This document shows positions 32,141 to 40,486 of a stretch of DNA of 64,000 bases, one piece after another; within the stretch, counting starts at the first letter, position 1, and each line of letters opens with the position of its first letter. This DNA comes from Limnobaculum allomyrinae (GTDB taxonomy: Bacteria; Pseudomonadota; Gammaproteobacteria; Enterobacterales; Enterobacteriaceae). The notes below the pieces were generated by a model, which was not told the DNA's origin, ran no database searches, and saw only the letters and a program-made list of their open reading frames with translations. Location of the stretch: positions 124,001 to 188,000 of the forward strand of contig NZ_JADRCR010000009.1 in the NCBI RefSeq assembly GCF_016649425.1. Direction: 5' to 3'. Both the position numbers and the translations under genes were made by a program.

Positions 32141-32453
32141 CGGCGGAGTAGTCCGGTAAAGTTTTATGTTGATGTAGAGTGTTATGGCATATGCTTTAAA
32201 TGTTTATTGCTGAAACTTGTTGGGTACTGATGAGCTGCAGATAACATCGTTCATTTTAATTTTAGCGGACATTCCGGCCGGAAGAGCATTCGTACTTGAG
32301 TTGGGAAAGCGAGATCGCTAACAATGGTCTCTTCCTCCGATTAACTTTGTTATCAATATGAAATTAATGCATTATTTGATTTAACTGCATTTTTCGCTAT
32401 TTATCCCCGGTTTACGGTATGATTTCGGCGATAAAAAAATCTTGGGAGTAACA
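32141..32453. other. yhcC-arcB spacer
   Basis: 313 bp without a gene. It carries a 12-bp palindrome TTCCGGCCGGAA (32272-32283) and the arcB ribosome site GGGAG. In E. coli the sRNA ArcZ is encoded divergently from arcB, but I could not find its conserved seed or terminator here. Confidence 0.5.
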
Positions 32454-34784
32454 ATGAAGCAACTGCGGAAATTAGCCCAGTATTATGTTGATGCCATGGT
32501 GAAGTTAGGCCTGGTACGCTTCTCTCTTATTTTAGCGTCGATCATTATTGTTTTGGCTTTTACCGTGCAGATTTCGGTAACCGCAGCGCTACATGGTGAA
32601 ATTGAACGTATTGATGTTATCCGATCTATTTTCTTTGGGTTGCTGGTTACTCCCTGGGCAGTCTATTTTCTCTCTATCGTAGTGGAACAACTTGAGGATT
32701 CTCGCCAGCGATTAGCCAAACTGGTTGAAACGCTGGAGGACATGCGTGCGCGTGATTTAGAACTCAATCATAAGTTACAGAATAATATTGAGCGTCTGAA
32801 TCAGGAAATTGGCGAACGGATAAAAGCAGAAGAGGCCAGAGAGCGGGCAATAGAAGAGTTACAAATTGAGATCGCCCAACGCCAGCAGGCGCAGATTGAG
32901 TACGAGCAACAGTCAGTATTCTTGCGCTCATTTTTAGATTCGTCTCCCGATCTGGTGTATTACCGGGATGAAGACGGGCGTTTTTCTGGCTGTAACCGGG
33001 CAATGGAGCTACTGACGGGGCGCAGCGAGAAGCAGTTAATTGGCCTCAGTCCGAGTGATATCTATAACAGTGAAGTAGCGGAAAAGGTCATTGAAACCGA
33101 TGATAAAGTGTTCCGCCATAATGTTTCTCTCACTTATGAGCAGTGGCTGGTTTATCCGGATGGTCGCAAAGCTTGCTTTGAAGTGCGTAAAGTCCCTTTC
33201 TATGCGCTGGATGGTAAACGTCATGGCTTGATGGGTTTTGGCCGGGATATTACTGAACGTAAGCGCTATCAGGATGCGCTGGAAAAAGCCAGTCGGGACA
33301 AAACCACCTTTATTTCCACCATTAGTCATGAACTAAGAACGCCATTAAATGGTATTGTCGGGCTTAGCCGTATTCTGCTGGATACCGAGTTAAATGCCGA
33401 ACAGCTTAAATACCTGCGTACTATCTACGTTAGCGCCACCACGCTCGGGTATATCTTTAACGATGTTATCGAGTTGGATAAAATTGAGCGGCGTAAAACC
33501 CAACTGGAAATTGCCCCGCTGGATTTATTGAATTTCCTCTCAGATTTAGAAAACCTATCCGGACTGTTGGTTGAGCCGAAAGGCCTGAGTTTTACGCTGG
33601 AATATGGTGATAACCTGCCGGCCTTTATTATGACGGACGGAACCCGCCTGAGACAGATTCTGTGGAATTTAATCGGCAATGCGGTGAAGTTTACTTCTCA
33701 GGGTGGGGTTACTGTTCGGGCACGTCGTGAAGGGGAAAATCACTTCTATTTTGAAGTGGAGGATTCCGGTATCGGCATTCCACAGGAAGAGATTGATAAA
33801 ATTTTTGCCATGTATTATCAGGTTGCCAGCAAACACGGTGGTCGTCCGGCTACCGGAACCGGTATTGGTCTGGCGGTCTCCCTACGTTTGGCTCAGGCGA
33901 TGGGGGGCGATATTTTTGTTAAAAGTGAAGTGGGTAGAGGCACCATCTTCACCGTGTTTATTAAGGCATCGGTAGCAGAAAAAGAGGCGCCGCAGAAAGA
34001 AGAGTTACCTTCTGCCTCTTTAAGGGTATTATTAGTAGAAGATATTGAGCTGAATGTGATTGTTGCCCGTTCAGTGCTGGAAAAACTTGGGCATACTGTT
34101 AGTGTTGCGATGACAGGGACGGAAGCGCTGGAGAAGTTTAAACCAGGCGAGTTTGATTTGCTGTTGCTGGATATCCAGTTGCCGGATATGACCGGTTTTG
34201 ATATTGCCAGACAGATCAGAAATAATTATGCATCGGAAGAGATTCCACCGTTAGTGGCGTTAACCGCCAACGTATTAAAGGACAAACAAGAATATCTGAA
34301 CTCAGGGATGGATGATGTACTCAGTAAACCGCTTTCGGTGCCGGAGTTAATGGTAGTCATCAAGAAAATCGGAAGTGCCCAACTAAAAATGTTACCTAAA
34401 CTACAGGAGCAAGGCGCGATGAAGCCCAATGAGTCTATACTCGATTTAACCATGTTAGAGCAGTATATGGAGTTAGTTGGTCCACAGCTTATTCTTGACG
34501 GTTTGACTATGTATGAACAAGTGATGCCAGGCTATCTTGCGGTGCTTGAGTCGAATATGACGGCCAAAGATGAAAAAGGTATCACCGAAGAAGCACACAA
34601 AATTAAAGGGGCTTCCGGTTCCGTTGGCTTGAAACATCTCCAGCAGTTAGCTCGTCAAATTCAAACACCAACGTTGCCTGCATGGTGGGATAATGTGGAA
34701 GAGTGGATTGATGAACTGAAGCTGGAATGGCGTAATGATGTTCAGGTACTACGTGCTTGGGTTGAGGCTCAGGAAAAACGCTAA
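32454..34784 (+). CDS. arcB: Aerobic respiration control hybrid sensor kinase ArcB
   Basis: Membrane sensor that reads quinone redox state and phosphorylates ArcA. I chose ATG 32454 (MKQLRKLAQYYVDAM) behind GGGAGTAAC, giving 776 residues (E. coli 778). Two membrane segments (about 23-46 and 57-77), a coiled coil (about 80-150), PAS (about 153-270), histidine kinase domain with H292 (ISHELRTPLNG), receiver with D573 (LLLLDIQLPDMTGFD) and HPt with H715 (EAHKIKGASGS), so the complete phosphorelay is present. Confidence 0.98.
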   Translation: MKQLRKLAQYYVDAMVKLGLVRFSLILASIIIVLAFTVQISVTAALHGEIERIDVIRSIFFGLLVTPWAVYFLSIVVEQLEDSRQRLAKLVETLEDMRARDLELNHKLQNNIERLNQEIGERIKAEEARERAIEELQIEIAQRQQAQIEYEQQSVFLRSFLDSSPDLVYYRDEDGRFSGCNRAMELLTGRSEKQLIGLSPSDIYNSEVAEKVIETDDKVFRHNVSLTYEQWLVYPDGRKACFEVRKVPFYALDGKRHGLMGFGRDITERKRYQDALEKASRDKTTFISTISHELRTPLNGIVGLSRILLDTELNAEQLKYLRTIYVSATTLGYIFNDVIELDKIERRKTQLEIAPLDLLNFLSDLENLSGLLVEPKGLSFTLEYGDNLPAFIMTDGTRLRQILWNLIGNAVKFTSQGGVTVRARREGENHFYFEVEDSGIGIPQEEIDKIFAMYYQVASKHGGRPATGTGIGLAVSLRLAQAMGGDIFVKSEVGRGTIFTVFIKASVAEKEAPQKEELPSASLRVLLVEDIELNVIVARSVLEKLGHTVSVAMTGTEALEKFKPGEFDLLLLDIQLPDMTGFDIARQIRNNYASEEIPPLVALTANVLKDKQEYLNSGMDDVLSKPLSVPELMVVIKKIGSAQLKMLPKLQEQGAMKPNESILDLTMLEQYMELVGPQLILDGLTMYEQVMPGYLAVLESNMTAKDEKGITEEAHKIKGASGSVGLKHLQQLARQIQTPTLPAWWDNVEEWIDELKLEWRNDVQVLRAWVEAQEKR

Positions 34785-34867
34785 CAGGCCTCAATACTCA
34801 TGATTTTAATGCGGCGGAATCGAAAGATTTGCCGCGTTGTTGCTTATGGCTACAGGTAAATTTTCGG

Positions 34868-34915
34868 TACTGAATGTTGTACTGAATGTTGTACTGAATA
34901 GAATACCGAATATAG
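34868..34915 (+). repeat. 12-bp tandem repeat between arcB and elbB
   Basis: Four consecutive 12-bp units: TACTGAATGTTG twice exactly, then TACTGAATAGAA and TACCGAATATAG, decaying to the right. It ends about 50 bases before elbB. Confidence 0.75.
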
Positions 34916-34968
34916 CTCTGATAATCGGTATATTAATAATCAGGTCGGTTTAACGGGAGGAGTGATTG

Positions 34969-35622
34969 ATGAAACGGGTTGCCGTTGTATTAAGTGGATG
35001 CGGTTTTTTAGATGGTGCAGAAATCAATGAGTCAGTATTAACCCTACTGGCGTTAGACCGTGCCGATGCTGAGGTAACTTGCTTTGCCCCTGACCAGCCT
35101 CAGTCCGATGTCATCAACCATTTTACTGGTAAACTGGCTACCGAGAGCCGCAATGTACTGACCGAATCAGCACGTATTGCCCGAGGTAAAATTCAGCCCT
35201 TGTCTCAGGCTGATGCTGCGTTATTTGATGCACTGATTGTTCCGGGCGGCTTTGGTGCAGCCAAAAATCTGAGTAACTTTGCCTCTCGTGGTGCCGAGTG
35301 TGAAATTAATCCGGATCTGACTCGCCTGGTGAAAGCAATGCATAAAGCAGGTAAACCCATGGGCTTTATTTGTATTGCTCCGGTATTGTTACCAAAAATG
35401 TTAGGGGTTCCGGTTCGGGTAACCATCGGTAACGATATTGATACCGCAGAAGTGGTGGACGCAATGGGGGGCGAGCACATTACTTGTCCGGTTGATGATA
35501 TTGTGGTGGATGAAGAACAAAAAGTGGTAACTACACCAGCCTATATGCTAGCGCAGCGCATCAGTGAAGCTGCTCAGGGCATCGAAAAACTGGTGGCTCG
35601 CGTACTGGTGTTGAGCGAATGA
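34969..35622 (+). CDS. elbB: Glyoxalase III-like DJ-1/PfpI protein ElbB
   Basis: DJ-1/PfpI superfamily protein, 217 residues from ATG 34969 ([12 protein letters not shown]) behind GGGAGGAGTGATTG. The same length as E. coli ElbB. The nucleophile-elbow region reads [13 protein letters not shown] and the central segment [16 protein letters not shown] is highly conserved. E. coli ElbB was first described through effects on isoprenoid production and shows weak glyoxalase activity. The in vivo function is unclear. It overlaps mtgA by four bases (ATGA). Confidence 0.95.
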   Translation: MKRVAVVLSGCGFLDGAEINESVLTLLALDRADAEVTCFAPDQPQSDVINHFTGKLATESRNVLTESARIARGKIQPLSQADAALFDALIVPGGFGAAKNLSNFASRGAECEINPDLTRLVKAMHKAGKPMGFICIAPVLLPKMLGVPVRVTIGNDIDTAEVVDAMGGEHITCPVDDIVVDEEQKVVTTPAYMLAQRISEAAQGIEKLVARVLVLSE

Positions 35623-36335
35623 AGAAATTCGCCCCTTCAAAAATGATGGGGCGCCTGCTGTTTTGGTTAAAACGATGCATTAAGGTTGTTTTACTGATTT
35701 GGGGTGCCGGGATCATTCTCTTTGCCTTTTTACCGGTGCCATTCTCTGCCGTCATGGTAGAGAAGCAACTGGGAGCCTGGCTCACGGGTAATTTTTCCTA
35801 TGTTGCTCATCAAACCTGGGTATCGATGGATGATATCTCTCCCCATATGGCACTGGCGGTAATTGCAGCGGAAGATCAAAAGTTTCCCGACCACTGGGGC
35901 TTTGATATGAATGCTATCGCTTCAGCATTCAGCCATAACGAACGTAAACCTAATCGTATTCGCGGTGCTTCAACCATTTCTCAGCAAACGGCTAAAAACC
36001 TGTTTTTATGGAATGGTCGCAGTTGGGTACGCAAAGGATTAGAAGCCGGGTTGACCGTTGGGATGGAGCTGGCGTGGACTAAACGCCGTATCCTGACGGT
36101 TTACCTGAACGTTGCTGAATTTGGAGAGGGCGTGTTTGGTGTTGAAGAAGCCGCCCAGCGTTACTTTAAGAAATCGGCAAAGAATCTGACCCCTTCCGAA
36201 TCGGCAAGGCTGGCGGCGGTTTTGCCTAATCCTATTCGTTATAAAGCCAATAAGCCTTCTGGTTATGTTATTCAGCGGCAAAACTGGATATTACGTCAAA
36301 TGAGGCAGTTGGGAACGGGAACACTGGATTGGTGA
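35619..36335 (+). CDS. mtgA: Monofunctional peptidoglycan glycosyltransferase MtgA
   Basis: Inner-membrane GT51 enzyme that polymerises lipid II into glycan strands. It has 238 residues (E. coli 242). One N-terminal membrane segment (about 18-40) precedes the GT51 domain, with the catalytic motif [14 protein letters not shown] at about 84-97, the second motif [16 protein letters not shown] at about 115-130, and [20 protein letters not shown]. Translationally coupled to elbB. It marks the core-genome boundary before the secretion island. Confidence 0.97.
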   Translation: MKKFAPSKMMGRLLFWLKRCIKVVLLIWGAGIILFAFLPVPFSAVMVEKQLGAWLTGNFSYVAHQTWVSMDDISPHMALAVIAAEDQKFPDHWGFDMNAIASAFSHNERKPNRIRGASTISQQTAKNLFLWNGRSWVRKGLEAGLTVGMELAWTKRRILTVYLNVAEFGEGVFGVEEAAQRYFKKSAKNLTPSESARLAAVLPNPIRYKANKPSGYVIQRQNWILRQMRQLGTGTLDW

Positions 36336-36716
36336 TGTGGGGCTCAGAGGTATCCGCTGAGACTGCGGACAAAGTTTGATGAGTTTATGTCTGGCAACCA
36401 ATCGACGGGAGAGGCCGCCGTTGGGGGCGACGTGGTGTAAGCCAGCAATAAACAGGCAAAGCCTGTTTGAACAGCGCGAGTACTGGTCTGAAGGGCAAAA
36501 TACCTTCGGTATTTTGTAACTGCCTCAGGATGAACCAGGCCCGGAGTTCTCTGGTGCTGAGTACAAACGGTCTTCCGGCCGGGCACAACGTTGATATGAG
36601 TAACATCGTTTTTACGGCCGGAATATTCATTAAAGCCAATTTATCTGGTTTGTCAGCAGTCTGAGCGCAAAGATCTTCTCTAAGCCCGACGTATCGCTGT
36701 CGAAAACACTGCTCAT
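36336..36716. other. mtgA-gspB spacer with possible decayed element
   Basis: 381 bp between two converging genes, less AT-rich than the rest of the island boundary. Several overlapping open frames exist on the minus strand (for example 36385-36639, starting at TTG, 84 codons) but none has a good start site or a sequence I recognise. It shares a short motif with the arcB upstream region (36568-36590 against 32275-32297). Confidence 0.4.
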
Positions 36717-37295
36717 TTATTTCTTCTGTGGCTCCGTTGTTACCTGCGGAATATCTGAATTATATTCCCGGCTTTGTTCCTGCAGGGCTTGCGCCAGTCG
36801 TTCCCTTAGATTTCGGGTTGCTTCACTTTCACTGGAGTCATCACTCACAGGCGCTCTGGCCTTATTGTTCATCGGCGCTAATGGAATATCACCTTCAGGT
36901 TCACCCCTGATTACATCGCGATCCACCAGAGGTTGGTTGAGATTATCCATGGTAGTTAATGGCGACGGTGCCTGTGGCTGAGGGAGTGGTTTAGTGGTGT
37001 AAAGGTAGTGCATATCAGACAGAAATATTTCTGGCTGTTCTTTAGGGGCTACTGGAGCAGGGACTGAGGTTTGTACTTCTATCGGTTTTGGATAGAGATA
37101 TTGCCAGTACATATGACCAAAGGTTCCCGCTACGATGAGCAGCGAGGCGCCTATTGAGCCTGCAACAATATACAGACCTAACCGAAAATAACTCATGGGT
37201 GCTGCTGTGATACGAACCCTGTCATTGGTTCGTTGGTTAGTTTGGTTGCGTTGATTACGCTGATTACGATAAGCAGTAAGGGAAATAGCGGACAT
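36717..37295 (-). CDS. gspB: Type II secretion protein GspB-like
   Basis: 192 residues: a short cytoplasmic N-terminus rich in N, Q and R, one membrane segment (about 38-58, LYIVAGSIGASLLIVAGTF) and a proline-rich periplasmic region. This is the shape of GspB/OutB/PulB proteins, which work with GspA or pilotins to place the secretin. The C-terminus is a charged disordered tail. Overall similarity to characterised GspB proteins is low, so the call rests on topology and on its position two bases downstream of gspA. Confidence 0.75.
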   Translation of the reverse strand: MSAISLTAYRNQRNQRNQTNQRTNDRVRITAAPMSYFRLGLYIVAGSIGASLLIVAGTFGHMYWQYLYPKPIEVQTSVPAPVAPKEQPEIFLSDMHYLYTTKPLPQPQAPSPLTTMDNLNQPLVDRDVIRGEPEGDIPLAPMNNKARAPVSDDSSESEATRNLRERLAQALQEQSREYNSDIPQVTTEPQKK

Positions 37296-37297
37296 GA

Positions 37298-38668
37298 TTA
37301 CTGTATCCTTTGCTTGATTACCGACACATCCGGTATATTTTGCTCTTTTATTAACTTCGGTGAATCACCGGAGGCCAACGCCAACTTCATGAGTGTTTCT
37401 GAACCGACCAGTCCGTCATCTTTTAACCCTTCATTTTTCTGAAACTGTTTAACACTTTCCATCAGCTCAGGAGACCAGGTATTCTTTTTGCTTTTAGGTT
37501 TAAGTAAGGTGCGGCTTAACATTTTATCCAGCCAGGCAATTTCGCTACTGCTGCTGGTGCCATCGATCTTATCGCGGCCCAACGGTGTTAACCGATAGAA
37601 GATAATGTACTGTCCGGTACTTTTTTGCTCAAACCAACTGCGGCTGGTTTGCCAGGTACGATTATTAATCAACAGGTCGATATCTGTTTTGCCAACCCGA
37701 ACCACATTGACATAGCCAATATTGTCGTCAACTTTCACCTCAGCGATCCATGGATAACCTACCTTTTCCATCTCCTCCAGCTTTGCCTGGCCTTTTTTGC
37801 ATTGCAGGTTAGCCCTGCCAGCTTCTTCGCAAAAAGCATCATCATTCGAAACGTCATAGCCCCATATTTTGTACATTTGCTGCATGGCGGCTATCTGATT
37901 ACCGATTTCAAGGTCAACGACGGGTTCTGCTTTAGGTTCAGGAATCACCATGGGTTCTGGTTCCGGCTGATTCCAGGCGATTGGATGCGGTAAATGTGGG
38001 GAGATCACCGGTAACATAGCCCAGCCAAGAGTCAGACAAACAACCACCGAAGCGAATACGATGGACAGTTGAGTTGGCGTAACCCGGCAGGAGCCGGTGA
38101 TCTCTTTAGTTGCCATCCGCAGATGATGCTGAGTGATAACTTCGCTTCGTTCAGCATAGGCACCCAGCAGCGCATAATGAGCAATTCGATTAACCAGTGA
38201 AAGCTTGCCTCTGGCTGCCCGGTAAATCCAGCGTATCTGTTGAGGACTAAACAGGGCTGGATTACCATCATTCCAGGCTAATTGATGTTCAAAATATTCA
38301 GCGTACTCACGTATGCTTGGCATACGAAAGTTCAGATTGGTGTGTAACCATGGCTGGAAAGTTTTGGGTAACAAACGGCCTAATTTATCAGAACCACACA
38401 ACAGAATGGTGAGTGAAGCGTTTTGTTCTTCCGCTTGAGCAAGGCGTTTTTTTAATATATCCCAACATCCTTCAGACATACATTGTGCGGATGTAATGAT
38501 AAGTAGCTGTGAATTGGTGGTGATAAACCCATGATTTACTGATGAGTGATTGGCCTCAATATTTTCCAGTTTTTTTACTAACTCCTTTTTTGACAAACAA
38601 GGAGAAGCATTAATGGTTAAGCTATGGCCGTGATATTCAGCACCAATTCGTTTAATAACATCATTCAA
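37298..38668 (-). CDS. gspA: Type II secretion GspA-like protein with degenerate NTPase domain
   Basis: 456 codons from a TTG at 38668. GspA/ExeA normally pairs a cytoplasmic AAA ATPase with a periplasmic peptidoglycan-binding region and helps insert the secretin. Here the C-terminal part is intact: membrane segment about 198-217, a C39-like segment, and a peptidoglycan-binding motif (SPELMESVKQFQKNEGL). The N-terminal domain lacks the Walker A GxxxxGKT and has IITSAQ where Walker B is expected. Family members are usually longer. No stop interrupts the frame for about 60 bases upstream of the TTG; an ATG at 38721 in another frame connects through A-AAA-AAG. The true start is unresolved. Confidence 0.75.
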   Translation of the reverse strand: MNDVIKRIGAEYHGHSLTINASPCLSKKELVKKLENIEANHSSVNHGFITTNSQLLIITSAQCMSEGCWDILKKRLAQAEEQNASLTILLCGSDKLGRLLPKTFQPWLHTNLNFRMPSIREYAEYFEHQLAWNDGNPALFSPQQIRWIYRAARGKLSLVNRIAHYALLGAYAERSEVITQHHLRMATKEITGSCRVTPTQLSIVFASVVVCLTLGWAMLPVISPHLPHPIAWNQPEPEPMVIPEPKAEPVVDLEIGNQIAAMQQMYKIWGYDVSNDDAFCEEAGRANLQCKKGQAKLEEMEKVGYPWIAEVKVDDNIGYVNVVRVGKTDIDLLINNRTWQTSRSWFEQKSTGQYIIFYRLTPLGRDKIDGTSSSSEIAWLDKMLSRTLLKPKSKKNTWSPELMESVKQFQKNEGLKDDGLVGSETLMKLALASGDSPKLIKEQNIPDVSVIKQRIQ

Positions 38669-38721
38669 GCTATTTTCATCTTGTGAATAGAATCCAATAA
38701 CTCCTTTTTTATGACAGGCAT

Positions 38722-39687
38722 GAGAAATTAATAATTAGATACTATGAAAATATTCAAGGAAAAATCGATTATTATGAAAAATAGTATTTCTAAAGGGTTC
38801 ACTGCCGAATTTAAAATGTTCTAAATACATGATTATTATCGCCCTTTACCATATTGATACTGCTATTTATATTCTGTGAGTAAATATTTATTCATTTAAA
38901 TCAATCAGGTGCTTTTTGTGGCTGATGGGGAGAAATATGTTTGCTATCAACAAATATTGTTGAACTCGTGATAAAAAGTTGCTTAATTTAAGATGATTAA
39001 ATAATTGACTTAAATATAAGATTATCATTGTGATAATGAATTTATAGTTCTCGCATTTCACCCTGTCAAGAAAACACATTTCTTTTAGGTTAAAAATAGA
39101 TGGAGCTGAAAGGGTTTATCCGTATCAGATAAAATAAATTTATTATTTTTTAGGGGAAATCACAAAAAGGGAAAATATGAAAGACTGAACTTGGTGATCA
39201 AATGTAACTGACTTTTTTCAACAGAAGAGAAAATGTACGATTTGCATAGCTCATTATTTTTTTTCTGCCTGTTATATATCAATAATATTTTTATTATTAT
39301 AAGTGATAGTGAGTTTTATGGTTTTTAGCATAAGAAAGTGTTAACCAAAATGGTTTTTTGGGATTGCTTTGTTATTTTTTCAAAATAAATATTCGGATGA
39401 TTTATTTTATTGTCACAAATGTAATGATTTATAAGAGTGTTTATAACAAAAGTAATGCTAAAGTGTTATTTTTATTTTTACATGCTGAACTTTTATTTTC
39501 TTAACTTATATGCACTTATGAAAAATAAGGTATATCCGTCTTTTTTAGGATAAGAAACGTGTGGATTTAGTAAGCAATTATAGGGAAAATATTCTTAACC
39601 CAATAAGTATACGAATACGTTAATTATTTCCCTGTTATCCGGGGCGGTAGCTTATTGTCCCTATTTTATCTATAAGGTATTTGAGTT
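38722..39687. promoter_or_regulatory. AT-rich divergent gspA-gspC regulatory spacer
   Basis: 966 bp, very AT-rich, with no convincing gene. In E. coli the gspAB/gspC-O spacer is bound and silenced by H-NS. The composition here fits that type of control (inference). A 63-codon minus frame (38888-39079) and a 31-codon plus frame (39233-39328) look like noise. Confidence 0.6.
39021..39037. promoter_or_regulatory. 17-bp palindrome ATTATCA-N3-TGATAAT
   Basis: Perfect 7-bp arms around TTG. It resembles a Fur-type or other dimeric-regulator operator and lies in the gspA-gspC spacer, about 650 bases before gspC and 300 bases upstream of the possible gspA ATG. Confidence 0.35.
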
Positions 39688-40464
39688 ATGCAGATTAATA
39701 TTATTAATAAATTCACCGTTCCGGCACTGATTTTGGGCGTGTTTGGTCTTGGCTCTCTTCAGGCTTACCACACTTATGATAATCATAAAAACTACACATT
39801 AAATAGTAATATCAAACACTCAGCACACAAAACTAAAAAAGTGGAAGAGATTAAACCAGTGACGCTGGCTTTGTTTAATGCACCACAGAAAGCCGCACCA
39901 GGTGCGGCTAAAAAGGCACCTTTGGTATTGGATATTAGCGCCATTGTGTATAGCGATAAACCCGGATTATCTATAGCTACAATTAATCAGGCCGGAAAAC
40001 AGGTTAGCTATCGTGAAGGTGAAAAATTGCAGGGTTATGAAGATGTTTGGATTGATACTATTGAGAAAAATAGCATTCAGGTTCGTTATAAAGATGACAT
40101 GGAAACCGTACAATTAAAGAATCCTGATTATATTAAAGGTGTTGATACAACTCGTGTATTACCAGTAAAAGATACAAAGTTAGTTGAAAATCATTTAGGT
40201 GATTATTTTATTTTAGGCCCGGAATATAAATCATCAGATAAATTAGTGGGTTTGAAAATTACACCGAAGTCTGCTTCTGATATTTTTAAAAAAGCAGGTC
40301 TTAACCCTGGGGATATAGTTGTAAAAATAAACTCCAATGATGTAACAGGAAATAAAGAAATAAAAAGTGTTATTGACCAATGGGCTAAGTTAGATTCTGC
40401 CAATATTACGGTTAAGCGCGGTGGCGAAGACAAAAACATTCATCTAGATTTACAAATACTGTGA
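39688..40464 (+). CDS. gspC: Type II secretion protein GspC
   Basis: Inner-membrane protein that links the inner assembly platform with the secretin. It has 258 residues: one membrane segment (about 10-28), an HR domain (about 80-150, LVLDISAIVYSDKPGLSIA) that contacts GspD N0, and a C-terminal PDZ domain (about 180-255, AGLNPGDIVVKINSNDVTG). The ATG follows AAGGTATTTGAGTT. The last 300 bases are notably AT-rich. First gene of the long gsp operon. Confidence 0.94.
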   Translation: MQINIINKFTVPALILGVFGLGSLQAYHTYDNHKNYTLNSNIKHSAHKTKKVEEIKPVTLALFNAPQKAAPGAAKKAPLVLDISAIVYSDKPGLSIATINQAGKQVSYREGEKLQGYEDVWIDTIEKNSIQVRYKDDMETVQLKNPDYIKGVDTTRVLPVKDTKLVENHLGDYFILGPEYKSSDKLVGLKITPKSASDIFKKAGLNPGDIVVKINSNDVTGNKEIKSVIDQWAKLDSANITVKRGGEDKNIHLDLQIL

Positions 40465-40486
40465 CCCTATATGAATTAAATCTAAT

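Noticed and set aside
32141-32453. ArcZ small RNA
   Set aside because: In E. coli it is encoded divergently from arcB, so I searched this spacer on the minus strand. Neither the conserved seed nor a GC-rich terminator with a U tract is present.
36385-36639. 84-codon minus-strand frame downstream of gspB
   Set aside because: It starts with TTG without a ribosome site, overlaps other equally open frames, and I do not recognise the protein. Kept only as a possible decayed element in the spacer description.
38888-39079. 63-codon minus-strand frame in the gspA-gspC spacer
   Set aside because: Composition is that of AT-rich non-coding DNA (I, L, F, N, K), with no ribosome site and no recognisable family.
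39233-39328. 31-codon hydrophobic frame (MYDLHSSLFFFCLLYINNIF start)
   Set aside because: T-rich DNA readily gives short hydrophobic frames. The only support is a poorly spaced GAAGAG.
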